DNA from: JAAYTD01 sp964472015
GTDB taxonomy: Bacteria; Bacteroidota; Ignavibacteria; Kapaibacteriales; UBA2268
Reading direction: 5' to 3'
DNA length: 64,000 bases
Assembly (NCBI GenBank): GCA_964472015.1
Contig: CAYYIP010000006.1
Span: 51,494-115,493 of the forward strand
Part shown: piece after piece, positions 42,617-51,838 of the stretch
How positions within the stretch are numbered: position 1 is the first letter of the stretch
Layout of the letters: each line of letters opens with the position of its first letter
Translations under genes and position numbers: made by a program
The notes under the pieces: model-generated
The model's database searches: none
The model's input: only the letters and a program-made list of their open reading frames with translations
Told to the model about the DNA's origin: nothing

Positions 42617-44631
42617 TGAATACACTAACTATAGATGGAAAATTAGTTACATTTTCCGATGAAAGAAACTTACTTGAGGTTATTAGAAAAGCAGGTATTG
42701 ATATGCCTACATTTTGCTATCATTCAGAGCTTAGTACTTATGGGGCATGTCGTTTATGTCTTGTTGATATTCAAGGAAGAGGTATAAATACTTCTTGTAC
42801 AATAAAACCAGAACCGGGTATGGTTCTTAAAACTAATACTAAACAATTACGAGATATTCGTAAATTTACAATAGAGTTATTATTGGCTAGTTATGAACAT
42901 GATTGTACAACCTGTAGTAAATCAACAGCTTGTCGTCTACAAGAAATAGCTAAAAAACTTGGAATTACAAAAGTTAGATTTGATCGTGGTCAAAATGTAC
43001 TTCCTATTGATAACAGTTCGGGCGCTTTAATCCGTGATCCTAACAAATGTATTCTTTGTGGTGATTGTGTGCGTGCTTGTGAAGAAATACAAGGAATAGG
43101 AGCTATAGATTTTGCATGGCGTGGTGCTAATACTCATGTAGTACCTGCATTTAATAAAGGACTTGCTTTTGTAGATTGTGTAGATTGTGGTCAATGTTCA
43201 AGAGTTTGTCCGACGGGAGCCATTGTACCTAATTCACAAATAGATCAAGTTTGGAAAGAAATTGATAATCCAAATAAAACTGTTGTTGTTCATTTTGCAC
43301 CGGCAGTGCGTGTTGCTATTGGAGAGGAATTTGGGATGCCGGCGGGTACAATTATGCCGGGTCAGTTAGTATCTGCACTTCGTTCAATTGGTTTTGATAA
43401 AGTTTATGATACTTCTTATTCAGCTGATGTAACTATAGTTGAAGAAGCTAGTGAATTTGTTGGTAGATTAAAAAATGGAGGTGTTTTTCCAATGTTTACC
43501 TCTTGTTGTCCAGCATGGGTAAAATATATGGAACAGTATTATCCAGAAATGTTATCTAATTTATCGTCTTGTAAATCACCAATGAGTATGTTAGGTGCTT
43601 TATCTAAAAAATATTTACCTGAAATATTAAATGTAGATAGAAAAAATATTGTTGTTGTTGCTATAATGCCTTGTACAGCTAAAAAAGTTGAAGCTAAACG
43701 ACCTGAATTTTCTACTGATGGGATGCCTGATACTGATTATGTATTAACTACACAAGAGCTAGCTACTATGATAAAGCAATCTGGCATAAGATTCCAAGAT
43801 ATTTCACCAGAGAATTTTGATTTACCATATGGTTATAAAACAGGTGCTGGTGTTATTTTTGGTAATACTGGTGGTGTTACAGAAGCTGCTTTACGTTATG
43901 TTATAGAGATTGTAGAAGGTAAGAGTTTGTCAAATATAGAGTTTACTGATGTAAGAGGTGAAGAAGGTATTCGTGAAGTTGAACTTACAGTTGGTGGTAT
44001 AGTTGTAAAGATAGCAGTAGTTCATGGGTTAAAAAATGCAAAACGTTTAATTGAAGATATTAAAGCTGGTAAAAGAAGTTATCATTTTGTTGAGGTTATG
44101 TCTTGTCCGGGTGGTTGTATTGGTGGTGCAGGGCAACCAGTTTATTTTGATATGGCGGTTAGAACTAAACGAACAAGTGGATTATACGAAGCTGATAGAA
44201 TGTTACAAATTCATAAGTCACAAGATAACCCTTATGTTAAGGATCTTTATAAAGAGCACCTTGGAGAAATAGGAGGTGAGTTAGCTCATCATTTATTACA
44301 TACTCACTATCGTAATAGGAAACGTATTTCAGAAGATGGTATGGCAATACTTGAAAATTCAGGTAATAAGCTTTCTATTAGTGTTTGTGTTGGCACGAAT
44401 TGTTTTATGAAAGGTTCTCAAGAAATATTAAAAAATATTTTAGATCTTATTGAAGAACGTAAATTAAGTGAGTATGTTGAAGTAAAGGCTAATTTCTGTA
44501 TGGAAAATTGTGATAAAGGACCAAATATTAGTATAGGTAATAAAATTTATGCGGGTGTCGATATTGATTCTATAATTAAGGAAATAGAAACGCAATTATT
44601 TGAAGTAAATACTATAAAAAATAGTATTTAA
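42616..44631 (+). CDS. hydA: [FeFe] hydrogenase catalytic subunit with Fe-S extensions
   Basis: Makes or consumes H2. From the ATG at 42616, which overlaps the previous TAA and follows an AGGAG site, it has 671 residues. The domains are: N-terminal [2Fe-2S] (Cys 34, 45, 48, 61), a His-ligated [4Fe-4S] (His 95, Cys 97, 100, 106), two [4Fe-4S] ferredoxin motifs (Cys 145-155 and 188-198), and the H-cluster domain with all three signatures: TSCCPAW (proton-relay Cys at about 297), MPCTAKK (Cys at about 353) and SCPGGCIGGAGQP (Cys at about 497 and 501). A thioredoxin-like [2Fe-2S] tail with Cys 591, 596, 628 and 632 follows. This is the group A3 layout. Maturases HydE/F/G are not in the window. 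Confidence 0.97.
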   Translation: MNTLTIDGKLVTFSDERNLLEVIRKAGIDMPTFCYHSELSTYGACRLCLVDIQGRGINTSCTIKPEPGMVLKTNTKQLRDIRKFTIELLLASYEHDCTTCSKSTACRLQEIAKKLGITKVRFDRGQNVLPIDNSSGALIRDPNKCILCGDCVRACEEIQGIGAIDFAWRGANTHVVPAFNKGLAFVDCVDCGQCSRVCPTGAIVPNSQIDQVWKEIDNPNKTVVVHFAPAVRVAIGEEFGMPAGTIMPGQLVSALRSIGFDKVYDTSYSADVTIVEEASEFVGRLKNGGVFPMFTSCCPAWVKYMEQYYPEMLSNLSSCKSPMSMLGALSKKYLPEILNVDRKNIVVVAIMPCTAKKVEAKRPEFSTDGMPDTDYVLTTQELATMIKQSGIRFQDISPENFDLPYGYKTGAGVIFGNTGGVTEAALRYVIEIVEGKSLSNIEFTDVRGEEGIREVELTVGGIVVKIAVVHGLKNAKRLIEDIKAGKRSYHFVEVMSCPGGCIGGAGQPVYFDMAVRTKRTSGLYEADRMLQIHKSQDNPYVKDLYKEHLGEIGGELAHHLLHTHYRNRKRISEDGMAILENSGNKLSISVCVGTNCFMKGSQEILKNILDLIEERKLSEYVEVKANFCMENCDKGPNISIGNKIYAGVDIDSIIKEIETQLFEVNTIKNSI

Positions 44632-44661
44632 TTATAATAAAACATTTAACTAATAATTAGG

Positions 44662-44699
44662 ATCTAACCAAATAGTTTTTCATACTATTTTGGTTAGAT
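44662..44699 (+). terminator. Terminator of the hydrogenase operon
   Basis: ATCTAACCAAATAGT pairs with ACTATTTTGGTTAGAT with one bulged base, followed by eight T. It lies 30 bp after the hydA stop. Confidence 0.85.
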
Positions 44700-44796
44700 T
44701 TTTTTATATATTATATTATATTATATTATATTATATTATAGTATATTATATAATTGCTTTTTATATAAAAAATGTATGGTACTTAGTTTTAAATAG

Positions 44797-44830
44797 TTTG
44801 TTTTAATAAAATAATTTTTTCGTATATTTG
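44797..44830 (+). promoter_or_regulatory. Promoter of the YCF48-like T9SS gene
   Basis: TATATTTG at 44823-44830 matches TAnnTTTG exactly, preceded by TTTTTTCG; TTTG at 44797-44800 lies 22 bp upstream. The ATG at 44917 has a GGGAG site at 44904-44908. The region 44700-44796 is otherwise 5-bp ATATT-type repeats. Confidence 0.55.
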
Positions 44831-44916
44831 TGTTTATAAATTTATATTTATATTTATATTTATGTTTGTTATTAAACATATAAATAGATATATAAATAAA
44901 CATGGGAGTGTAAATT

Positions 44917-47364
44917 ATGTGGAAAATATATATATTTGTTTTATTTATTATTTCATTTATATTTTCTGATGTTTATATCTTATTTGCAAATAATACATTT
45001 GATTATAGAGATTTTTATTGGAAACCGATGAAGATTATTCCCGAATCATACCAAGATAATTATTGGTATGAAATATTTTTTTTAAAAGACAATCCTAAAT
45101 ATGGTTTTGTTTGCGGGAATAATTCATCTTTTGCTAAAACGTATGATAGTGGAAAAACTTGGGTTGCAAGTAGAATTTGTACTGAATATTTTCATGCAGA
45201 ATGTGTATATTTTGCAAATCAAGATGTAGGTTATGTTTCAGGTGTAGAGGGAATATTTAAAACAATAGATGGTGGTAAAAAATGGAAAAAATTATCTTTA
45301 CCTTTTTTATCTACTGCTTCCACTTGGGGACATTATATTATTGGTCCTAATGATATTTGGTTAGTTGCTGGAGATTGTTATACAGGTGTACAATACATTT
45401 TAAAATCTGTAGATGGGGGAAATACTTGGCGGGATACTTCTTTTGTTATTTATAATTCACATTTAATAGATATAATAATATATGATAAAGATGGCTTAGG
45501 ATATATAATTGGAAGTGGTATAATTTTAAGAACTCTTGATGGTGGTAAACATTGGGAAAAATTTGCTGACACTCCTAATTTTTATGGAAGTCAATATAAT
45601 TGGCATGAAGATATGAATATTTACGATAAGTCTTTTATTATTCCTATTTCTCAATATTGTTCGGGTAGTTTTGATACTAATGGGGGGTTAGCTTTTAGTA
45701 AAGATGCGGGGAAAAATTGGAATACTGTTGTTACGCCAGCCTCTATGTTTGGTACTTATATATTAAATGATTCAACAGGTTTTGGATGTGGTCAGGATAG
45801 AAATGTTTTTTATACTACTGATGCAGGTGCTTCTTGGAGTAAATTAACTTGTGGAATTTCTAATAATAATCATCTTGATGATTTATGGTTTGTTAATGAT
45901 ACAACTGGATTTGTAGTTGGCGAAGGTATCTATAAATTACAACGTAAGGATACTACAATTGAAATTACAGGTGATACTGTTTTATGTGAAGATGGAACTA
46001 ATCTTACTACTACATTATTTGCTAGTGATAATTTTAGTAGTTATGATTGGTATAAAGTATTAGATAATGAAAATGTTTTAATAAAAAGTACTTCGTCTAA
46101 TAAATTAAGTGATGTTGATTCTGGGACATATTTTGTTGTAGGAATAATTTTTGGTTGTGAGCAAGTTGTTTCTAAGTCAATTCAAGTAAAATATTATCCA
46201 GAATTTAAGGCTAAAGTTGAATTTGATAAACAGTATTATTGTCAAAATGATACAGCTTATGTTTGGTTTGAGGCAAATAATCCTATTCGATCATTTAATT
46301 GGTTTGATAATTCTAAAGAAGACACAATTAAAATTTATAAATCAGGAAATTATTGGATAACTCTTATAGATACAAATGGATGTAATATAACCGTTGAGTT
46401 TACAATTAATTTTTTAGAAATGGAAGTCCCAGAATTAGAATTAAAAGGTAAACAAAGAATTTGTGATGGTGAAAAATCTTTAATTTTGTTGAAAAATGCA
46501 GATAGTTATGAAGAAATAATTTGGTTTTTGGATGGTCAGGTAATAGATAAAAATGTATCTCAAATTTATGCAAGTACTACGGGATTTTATTATGTATATG
46601 TATCTAATAAAGGTGCATATTGTAAAATGTATTCAGATTCTATATATATAGAGCTTGCATTTGAAAAAAATGTTCTTGAATTTGATTTTGATAATGATAG
46701 TTTATTTTTAATAGACTCTGTACGTTTTCCTGAAATTGGATGTAAAAATATTAAGATTTATAATAAAGGTGAAAAAGAAATTAAATTACACAATGTTATT
46801 CTAGCAAAAAAAGTATCTTTTTCGTTACCTTTATCTCAATTTCCTATAATAATTCCGTCTAAACAATATAAAGAACTTACAATTTGTTATTCACCTCAAT
46901 CATTAGAGAATGAATATGATACTTTAATTTTTATGGATTTTTGTTCTTCCCATAGAATTCCAATTATGTCAGCAGGAAAGAGCCGATACGATAGTACTAT
47001 ATCTTCATGTGATGTTCCAATAGCTATAAAGACAAAAAATATATTTAGTACTTTTACTATTGATATACCTGTTCCTAATCCAACAAGTTCAAAAACTTTT
47101 ATAAGTTATAGAATATTTTTAAATAAAGATGAAGAATTTTATGATGAGTTAGTATTTATTCAATTATTTAATATTTTAGGTGAAGAGATAAAAGGCAAAT
47201 TAACAAATAAAAATATAAATGTAGATATAGAAAAATTAAATAATGGTAATATAATAAATGGACAATTAGAGATATCGACTTGTAATTTACCAAGTGGTAT
47301 ATATTTCTTAAAAGTGAATTGTAAACATAGTAGTTATATTGTAAATTTAATAATTAATCATTAA
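44917..47364 (+). CDS. Secreted YCF48/BNR beta-propeller protein with Ig-like domains and T9SS sorting domain
   Basis: 815 residues. Signal peptide (about 1-24). Residues 40-340 form a photosystem-II-assembly/YCF48-like beta propeller with repeated Asp-box-type turns: KTIDGGKKWKKL, KSVDGGNTWRD, RTLDGGKHWEK, FSKDAGKNWNT and YTTDAGASWSK. Two Ig/PKD-like domains follow, each starting with a Cys-containing GDTVLCEDG and YYCQNDTAYVWF, and a late domain with NSFEFDFD-type beta strands. The last 90 residues hold a type A T9SS signal (PVPNPTSSKTFISYRIF, LPSGIYFLKVN). Surface or secreted; ligand unknown. Downstream is the first assembly gap. Confidence 0.88.
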   Translation: MWKIYIFVLFIISFIFSDVYILFANNTFDYRDFYWKPMKIIPESYQDNYWYEIFFLKDNPKYGFVCGNNSSFAKTYDSGKTWVASRICTEYFHAECVYFANQDVGYVSGVEGIFKTIDGGKKWKKLSLPFLSTASTWGHYIIGPNDIWLVAGDCYTGVQYILKSVDGGNTWRDTSFVIYNSHLIDIIIYDKDGLGYIIGSGIILRTLDGGKHWEKFADTPNFYGSQYNWHEDMNIYDKSFIIPISQYCSGSFDTNGGLAFSKDAGKNWNTVVTPASMFGTYILNDSTGFGCGQDRNVFYTTDAGASWSKLTCGISNNNHLDDLWFVNDTTGFVVGEGIYKLQRKDTTIEITGDTVLCEDGTNLTTTLFASDNFSSYDWYKVLDNENVLIKSTSSNKLSDVDSGTYFVVGIIFGCEQVVSKSIQVKYYPEFKAKVEFDKQYYCQNDTAYVWFEANNPIRSFNWFDNSKEDTIKIYKSGNYWITLIDTNGCNITVEFTINFLEMEVPELELKGKQRICDGEKSLILLKNADSYEEIIWFLDGQVIDKNVSQIYASTTGFYYVYVSNKGAYCKMYSDSIYIELAFEKNVLEFDFDNDSLFLIDSVRFPEIGCKNIKIYNKGEKEIKLHNVILAKKVSFSLPLSQFPIIIPSKQYKELTICYSPQSLENEYDTLIFMDFCSSHRIPIMSAGKSRYDSTISSCDVPIAIKTKNIFSTFTIDIPVPNPTSSKTFISYRIFLNKDEEFYDELVFIQLFNILGEEIKGKLTNKNINVDIEKLNNGNIINGQLEISTCNLPSGIYFLKVNCKHSSYIVNLIINH

Positions 47365-47531
47365 ATTAAATTAAATTAAATTTAATNNNNNNNNNNNNNN
47401 NNNNNNNNNNNNNNNNNNNNNNNNNNNNNNNNNNNNNNNNNNNNNNNNNNNNNNNNNNNNNNNNNNNNNNNNNNNNNNNNNNNNNNTAAATTTAATAATT
47501 AATCATTAAATTAAATTAAATTAAATTTAAT
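47342..47531. other. Assembly gap 1 with identical 45-bp flanks
   Basis: Exactly 100 N at 47387-47486. The 45 bases before the gap (47342-47386) are identical to the 45 after it (47487-47531), both covering the end of the preceding gene and a 5-bp TTAAA-type tandem repeat. A placeholder-length gap bounded by an exact overlap indicates two contigs that should be merged, so the 100 bp of missing sequence is probably fictional. Confidence 0.85.
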
Positions 47532-47620
47532 GATTATATTTATTATTAAATAAAAATATAGAATAAGGTTAATTATCAAGTAATTATTTAATTAATAGTT
47601 TTTATATAGTGAATAATAAT

Positions 47621-48658
47621 ATGGAAAATATAATTAATATTAAAGAAATATTACTGCAAAAATTAATTTATAAAGTTTTTTTTAACTACAATAAAGAATT
47701 ACAAACTGTTGATGGAAAGACTTTAAAAATTATATCTATAGGTAATTTTAATTCTGATTATGGTCCTGATTTTTCTAATAGTTGTATACTTATTGATAAT
47801 GAGTTAAAAATTGGGGATATAGAGGTTCATAAGAGAAGTTCTGATTGGATTAATCATAAGCATTATGAAAACAGGGATTATGATAATATAATACTTCATA
47901 TTGTTTTAGATAATGATAAAGATTTTTCAAAGGAATTAGATATAAAGTTTGATACATTATTATTAGATAAAGAAGAAATATTATTATTGATTGAGCAAAA
48001 TAACAATTCTCTATATAGTTTTACAAATAATATTAATATAGATTGCTCTAAATTTGCCTTAAAACGTTTATTGAAAAAAACGATTGAAGTTTATTATTTA
48101 TTATTAAATAATAATTTAGAAAAAGTTCTTTTATGTAGTGTTCATACTTTTTTATCGAGGTATTATTATAGAAGACGTCGTAAAAATTTATATAAAGATA
48201 AGGATATTATAAGTATAATGGAGTCAGTTAAAGATTCTAATTTGTATAAATTTTTAATAAATCTAAAAGACAATAAAATAGAAGCATTTAATGAAGAAAT
48301 AAAAAATGTGTTAAACAATAAAATATTTAATGAAGGTAAACATCTCCGTATGGAATTATTTATAAATTGTGTTTTTCCAATAGCTTTTTGTATAGCTGAT
48401 ATAAATCAGAAGAAAAATCTTTTATTTTGGTATTGGCAAGAAAAAGTTATTTGTAGATATCAAAAATTAACATATTCTTTTCCAGACCAATCTCAAAAAT
48501 ATATTTGGCAACAGCAAGGTTTACTTGAATTATTAAAGGAAAAAGAATTAAGAGCTTTTGATGTTATTAAAGATGCAGAGGATGAATTTTATTATCATAT
48601 AGATGTAGATGAATTAACTTTTGATAAATTAAGTTATGCTCCTTTTTATATAAATTAA
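47621..48658 (+). CDS. DUF2851-family protein
   Basis: 345 residues from the ATG at 47621 (an in-frame GTG at 47609 is possible). The conserved N-terminal half contains GNFNSDYGPDFSNSCILID and IGDIEVHKRSSDWINHKHYENRDYDNIILHIVL, the family signature. DUF2851 proteins are widespread in Bacteroidota and Chlorobiota and of unknown function; the SSDW-H-x-H-Y-x-x-YDNVILHV core hints at a nuclease-like or metal-binding fold, but no activity is known. The C-terminus ends with an ordinary polar tail. Solitary, between the T9SS cargo and the PorW-like gene. Confidence 0.8.
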   Translation: MENIINIKEILLQKLIYKVFFNYNKELQTVDGKTLKIISIGNFNSDYGPDFSNSCILIDNELKIGDIEVHKRSSDWINHKHYENRDYDNIILHIVLDNDKDFSKELDIKFDTLLLDKEEILLLIEQNNNSLYSFTNNINIDCSKFALKRLLKKTIEVYYLLLNNNLEKVLLCSVHTFLSRYYYRRRRKNLYKDKDIISIMESVKDSNLYKFLINLKDNKIEAFNEEIKNVLNNKIFNEGKHLRMELFINCVFPIAFCIADINQKKNLLFWYWQEKVICRYQKLTYSFPDQSQKYIWQQQGLLELLKEKELRAFDVIKDAEDEFYYHIDVDELTFDKLSYAPFYIN

Positions 48659-48882
48659 AAATTGATTATTAATTATTAATTATTAATTTATTGATTTTAA
48701 TTATTATATATTTCATATATGTAAGTTATATTAAATTTTAGATATAAGAGCAAGTGTTTAATTATATAGAATTAATAAAAAGTAAATTGATATTTAATAA
48801 AGTAAGTTTAATATTAAAAAACAGGGAAAATCTTGAAAATTATTGACTAATTTAAAGTTTATTAAGTAATTAGAATAAAAAT

Positions 48883-51701
48883 ATGTTTAAACAATATTTT
48901 AATAGTAAAATATACATTCTTTTTTTGATATTTATATTATTTATTGTAGGTTGTCAAACAAAAGAATATATAAATTTCAATACTTATTTTAATACATTTT
49001 ATAATGCAGAAAGATTAATGAATGAGTCAGAGGAGGAATTTTCTTTCCAGCAAGATAAGAAAAGGGTATCACCTAGTATTATTGCGCCTATGTCTAGTAT
49101 TCCTGCTCTTGATAATAATGATAATTTACCTCCTACATTTCTAAGTTCTGTTATTGTTTCTAAAGCTGTTCGTCAATCTGTAGAAGTAAAATTAGATTCT
49201 ATTTTAATAAAGGGTTCTAAAATATTAGCAAAAAAATCTAAAAGTGATTATGTTGAACCTACGTTATTTTTAATGGCAAAAACTTATTTTTACAAAGAGG
49301 AATGGTTACCTGCTCAAATAAAATGTAGTGAATTAATAGATTTAAATCCAGAAGGTGATTATTCTCCTGATGCACATTTATTGATGTCTTTTTCATTACT
49401 TTTACAAAAGAAATATCATGCGGGCAAAACGATGTTATCTCGTACTGTTGATGTTTCTTGGTTGAAGAAACGGTATGATATTTTAACAAAAGCTTTTAAT
49501 ATGGAAGCAGAATTAGCTATACTTGATAATGATTTGGAGGGTGCTATTAGGCCATATTTTCAAGCGATAGCACAATCTGATGATAATACTATTAAAGCTT
49601 TATGGCAGTGTGAATTGGCAAATATTCTTTTTAGAATGGGAAAATTTGAACGGGCAAAAAATGCTTATGCAAAAGTTTTGAATTTTTCACCTAACTTAGT
49701 TGTAGAATATGAAGCAAAACTGTATTATGCTTCTTGTTTAATTAGATTAAATGATACTATGGCGGCGGAAAAAGTTCTTAAAAGATTAGATAATGATGGA
49801 AAATTTACAGAATGGAAAGATTATGTAATGGCACAAAGGTTATTAAAGACACGTTTATATGATACATTAAATCTTATTGCGGTTGAGTCAGAAGCAGATT
49901 CTTTATATCCTTCTAGTAAAGCTAAAATGGCATATTATTTTGAAAAAGGAATTCAAGAATACAAGAAACGTAATTATTTAGATGCGAAGAGATATATGGG
50001 TATGGCAAGAAGTGCACCGGTTCCTATATCAACTACTGCAAATAAATTATTTATTTTTTTGAATAGTTGGGAACTTGCACATAAAAATATAGAATTAAAT
50101 AAAATGACTTTTAAAGAACCTAATTTTACAAAAGGACAAAATAAAAAAGAAATAAATCAATTAAAAGAACCAGATACAATAAATCAATTAAAAGAACTAG
50201 ATATAACAAATAAAAATATAGATACAAATGATTTATATAATAAAATTGTAAAGTTAGATATATCTGATAACAAAAATTTAAATGATGTTATAAAAGTAGA
50301 TAAAAACGCTATAAAAAACAGGAATAAAAAATCAGATATTAAATTAAATATTAAAAAAGAGGCTTTAAATCCTAATGATATTAATTTAAATAATGATATT
50401 AATTTAAATAATGATATTAATTTAAATNNNNNNNNNNNNNNNNNNNNNNNNNNNNNNNNNNNNNNNNNNNNNNNNNNNNNNNNNNNNNNNNNNNNNNNNN
50501 NNNNNNNNNNNNNNNNNNNNNNNNNNNTAATGATATTAATTTAAATAATGATATTAATTTAAATAATGATATTAATTTAAATCTTGATACAAGTAAAAAA
50601 ATATTAGTTGACCCTAATTATAATGAAGCAACATTACCTGAATTAACTGAAGAAAAAAAGACTTATAATTTTGTTCGTCCTAATATAGATTCTAAATTTA
50701 TAGCTGAAGAAGATATGAGGGCAAGCGTTGTAAATGTTCAAATTTCTGATTCTGCTACATTAAGACTTGAAATAGCAAATTCTTATTTTTCATTGGCCAG
50801 ATTGCACTATAATATAGGGAATATAGATTCTGCTAATTATTATTACTATATGGCTGCCTCGGAAGCGCCTTTAGAATCACCTGGCTCGGCACGTTATTTA
50901 TATGTATATTCGACTAGTGTACGTGATACAAATGAGCAGAAGGCTGATTCTATTCTTGATATTATTGTAGCTACTCAACCGAAGACAGAACATGGAAAGG
51001 CAGCGATGGCTCAACTTGGATATACTGCAGCTTTTGTAGTTGATACAGTAGTTTCTTTATATAATTCAGGGTTTGATTTAATGAAATATTCGGAGTATTC
51101 TTTTGCAATTGAGCAATTTAAACAAATATATACAAGATTTCCAGAGAATATGCAATATGCTCCTAAGTCTTTATATTCTATTGGTTATATTTTTGAAAAT
51201 AAATTAATGCAATATGATAGTGCATATTTTTATTATAAAAAAATAATTAATGATTATCCTAATTCTGTTTATGCAAAAGAATTAATTATTCCTATACAAT
51301 ATTTAACATTGTTGAATTCTGGTGAACCGATACCGGAAGAGTTACAAGAAAAGAAGATACAAATATATCATGCTGACCGTTCTGTATTAACAGCTCCTAT
51401 TGATACAAGTTTATTATCTAAGCCCCAAAAAACCGAAGAAAGTGGATTTAGTTTTGATGATTTAAAAAATCCATCAAAATTATTAGATAAGGCAAAAAAG
51501 AGTCTTAAAGATAAATATAATAAGTTAAAAGATGAATATAATAAAGTTAAGGATATGGATTTTAAAGATGAGCTTAATAAAAAATTAAATGAAGAAAAGG
51601 AAAAACTTATTCCTAAATTAGATAAAATATTACCTAAAGAAAGTAATGATACAACTACTTTAAAAAAACCAATATTAGAACAACAGAAAAAATCACCTTA
51701 A
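48883..51701 (+). CDS. PorW/SprE-like TPR lipoprotein of the T9SS, interrupted by gap 2
   Basis: Reading frames 48883-50427 and 50583-51701 are one gene. The N-terminus has a lipobox VGC (Cys at about 24), then FNTYFNTFYNAERLMNESEEEF, characteristic of SprE/PorW-like proteins. Residues 120-410 contain TPR-like helical repeats (LFLMAKTYFYKEEWLPAQIKCSEL and AKNAYAKVLNF). About residues 410-560 are an Asn/Asp/Lys-rich linker with an 18-bp tandem repeat (NDINLN). The C-terminal part has more TPRs and a Lys/Asp-rich end. Joining across the 55-bp duplicate gives 887 residues in frame; the true repeat number may be higher. PorW/SprE links T9SS components in the periplasm. Confidence 0.75.
50373..50582. 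other. Assembly gap 2 in an 18-bp tandem repeat, with identical 55-bp flanks
   Basis: 100 N at 50428-50527. The 55 bases before (50373-50427) equal the 55 after (50528-50582), both made of the 18-bp unit AATGATATTAATTTAAAT repeated three times. Dropping one copy and the N keeps the reading frame open. The repeat is the likely reason the assembly broke, so copy number is uncertain. Confidence 0.85.
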
Positions 51702-51838
51702 AATTTTGTTTATTACAAAAGAAAATTAAGTTTATTTTAAAGTATTTTTTAGTTTTCTGTAATTTTTATTTATAATATTAATATATAATATATAGTATAG
51801 TTTAATATATTTTATTTTTTAAGGGATTTTATAGTTAA

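Noticed and set aside
50373..50582. Tandem repeats as a CRISPR array
   Set aside because: Units are contiguous with no spacers, and encode an in-frame hexapeptide. The 13-bp and 51-bp repeats are also spacer-free.
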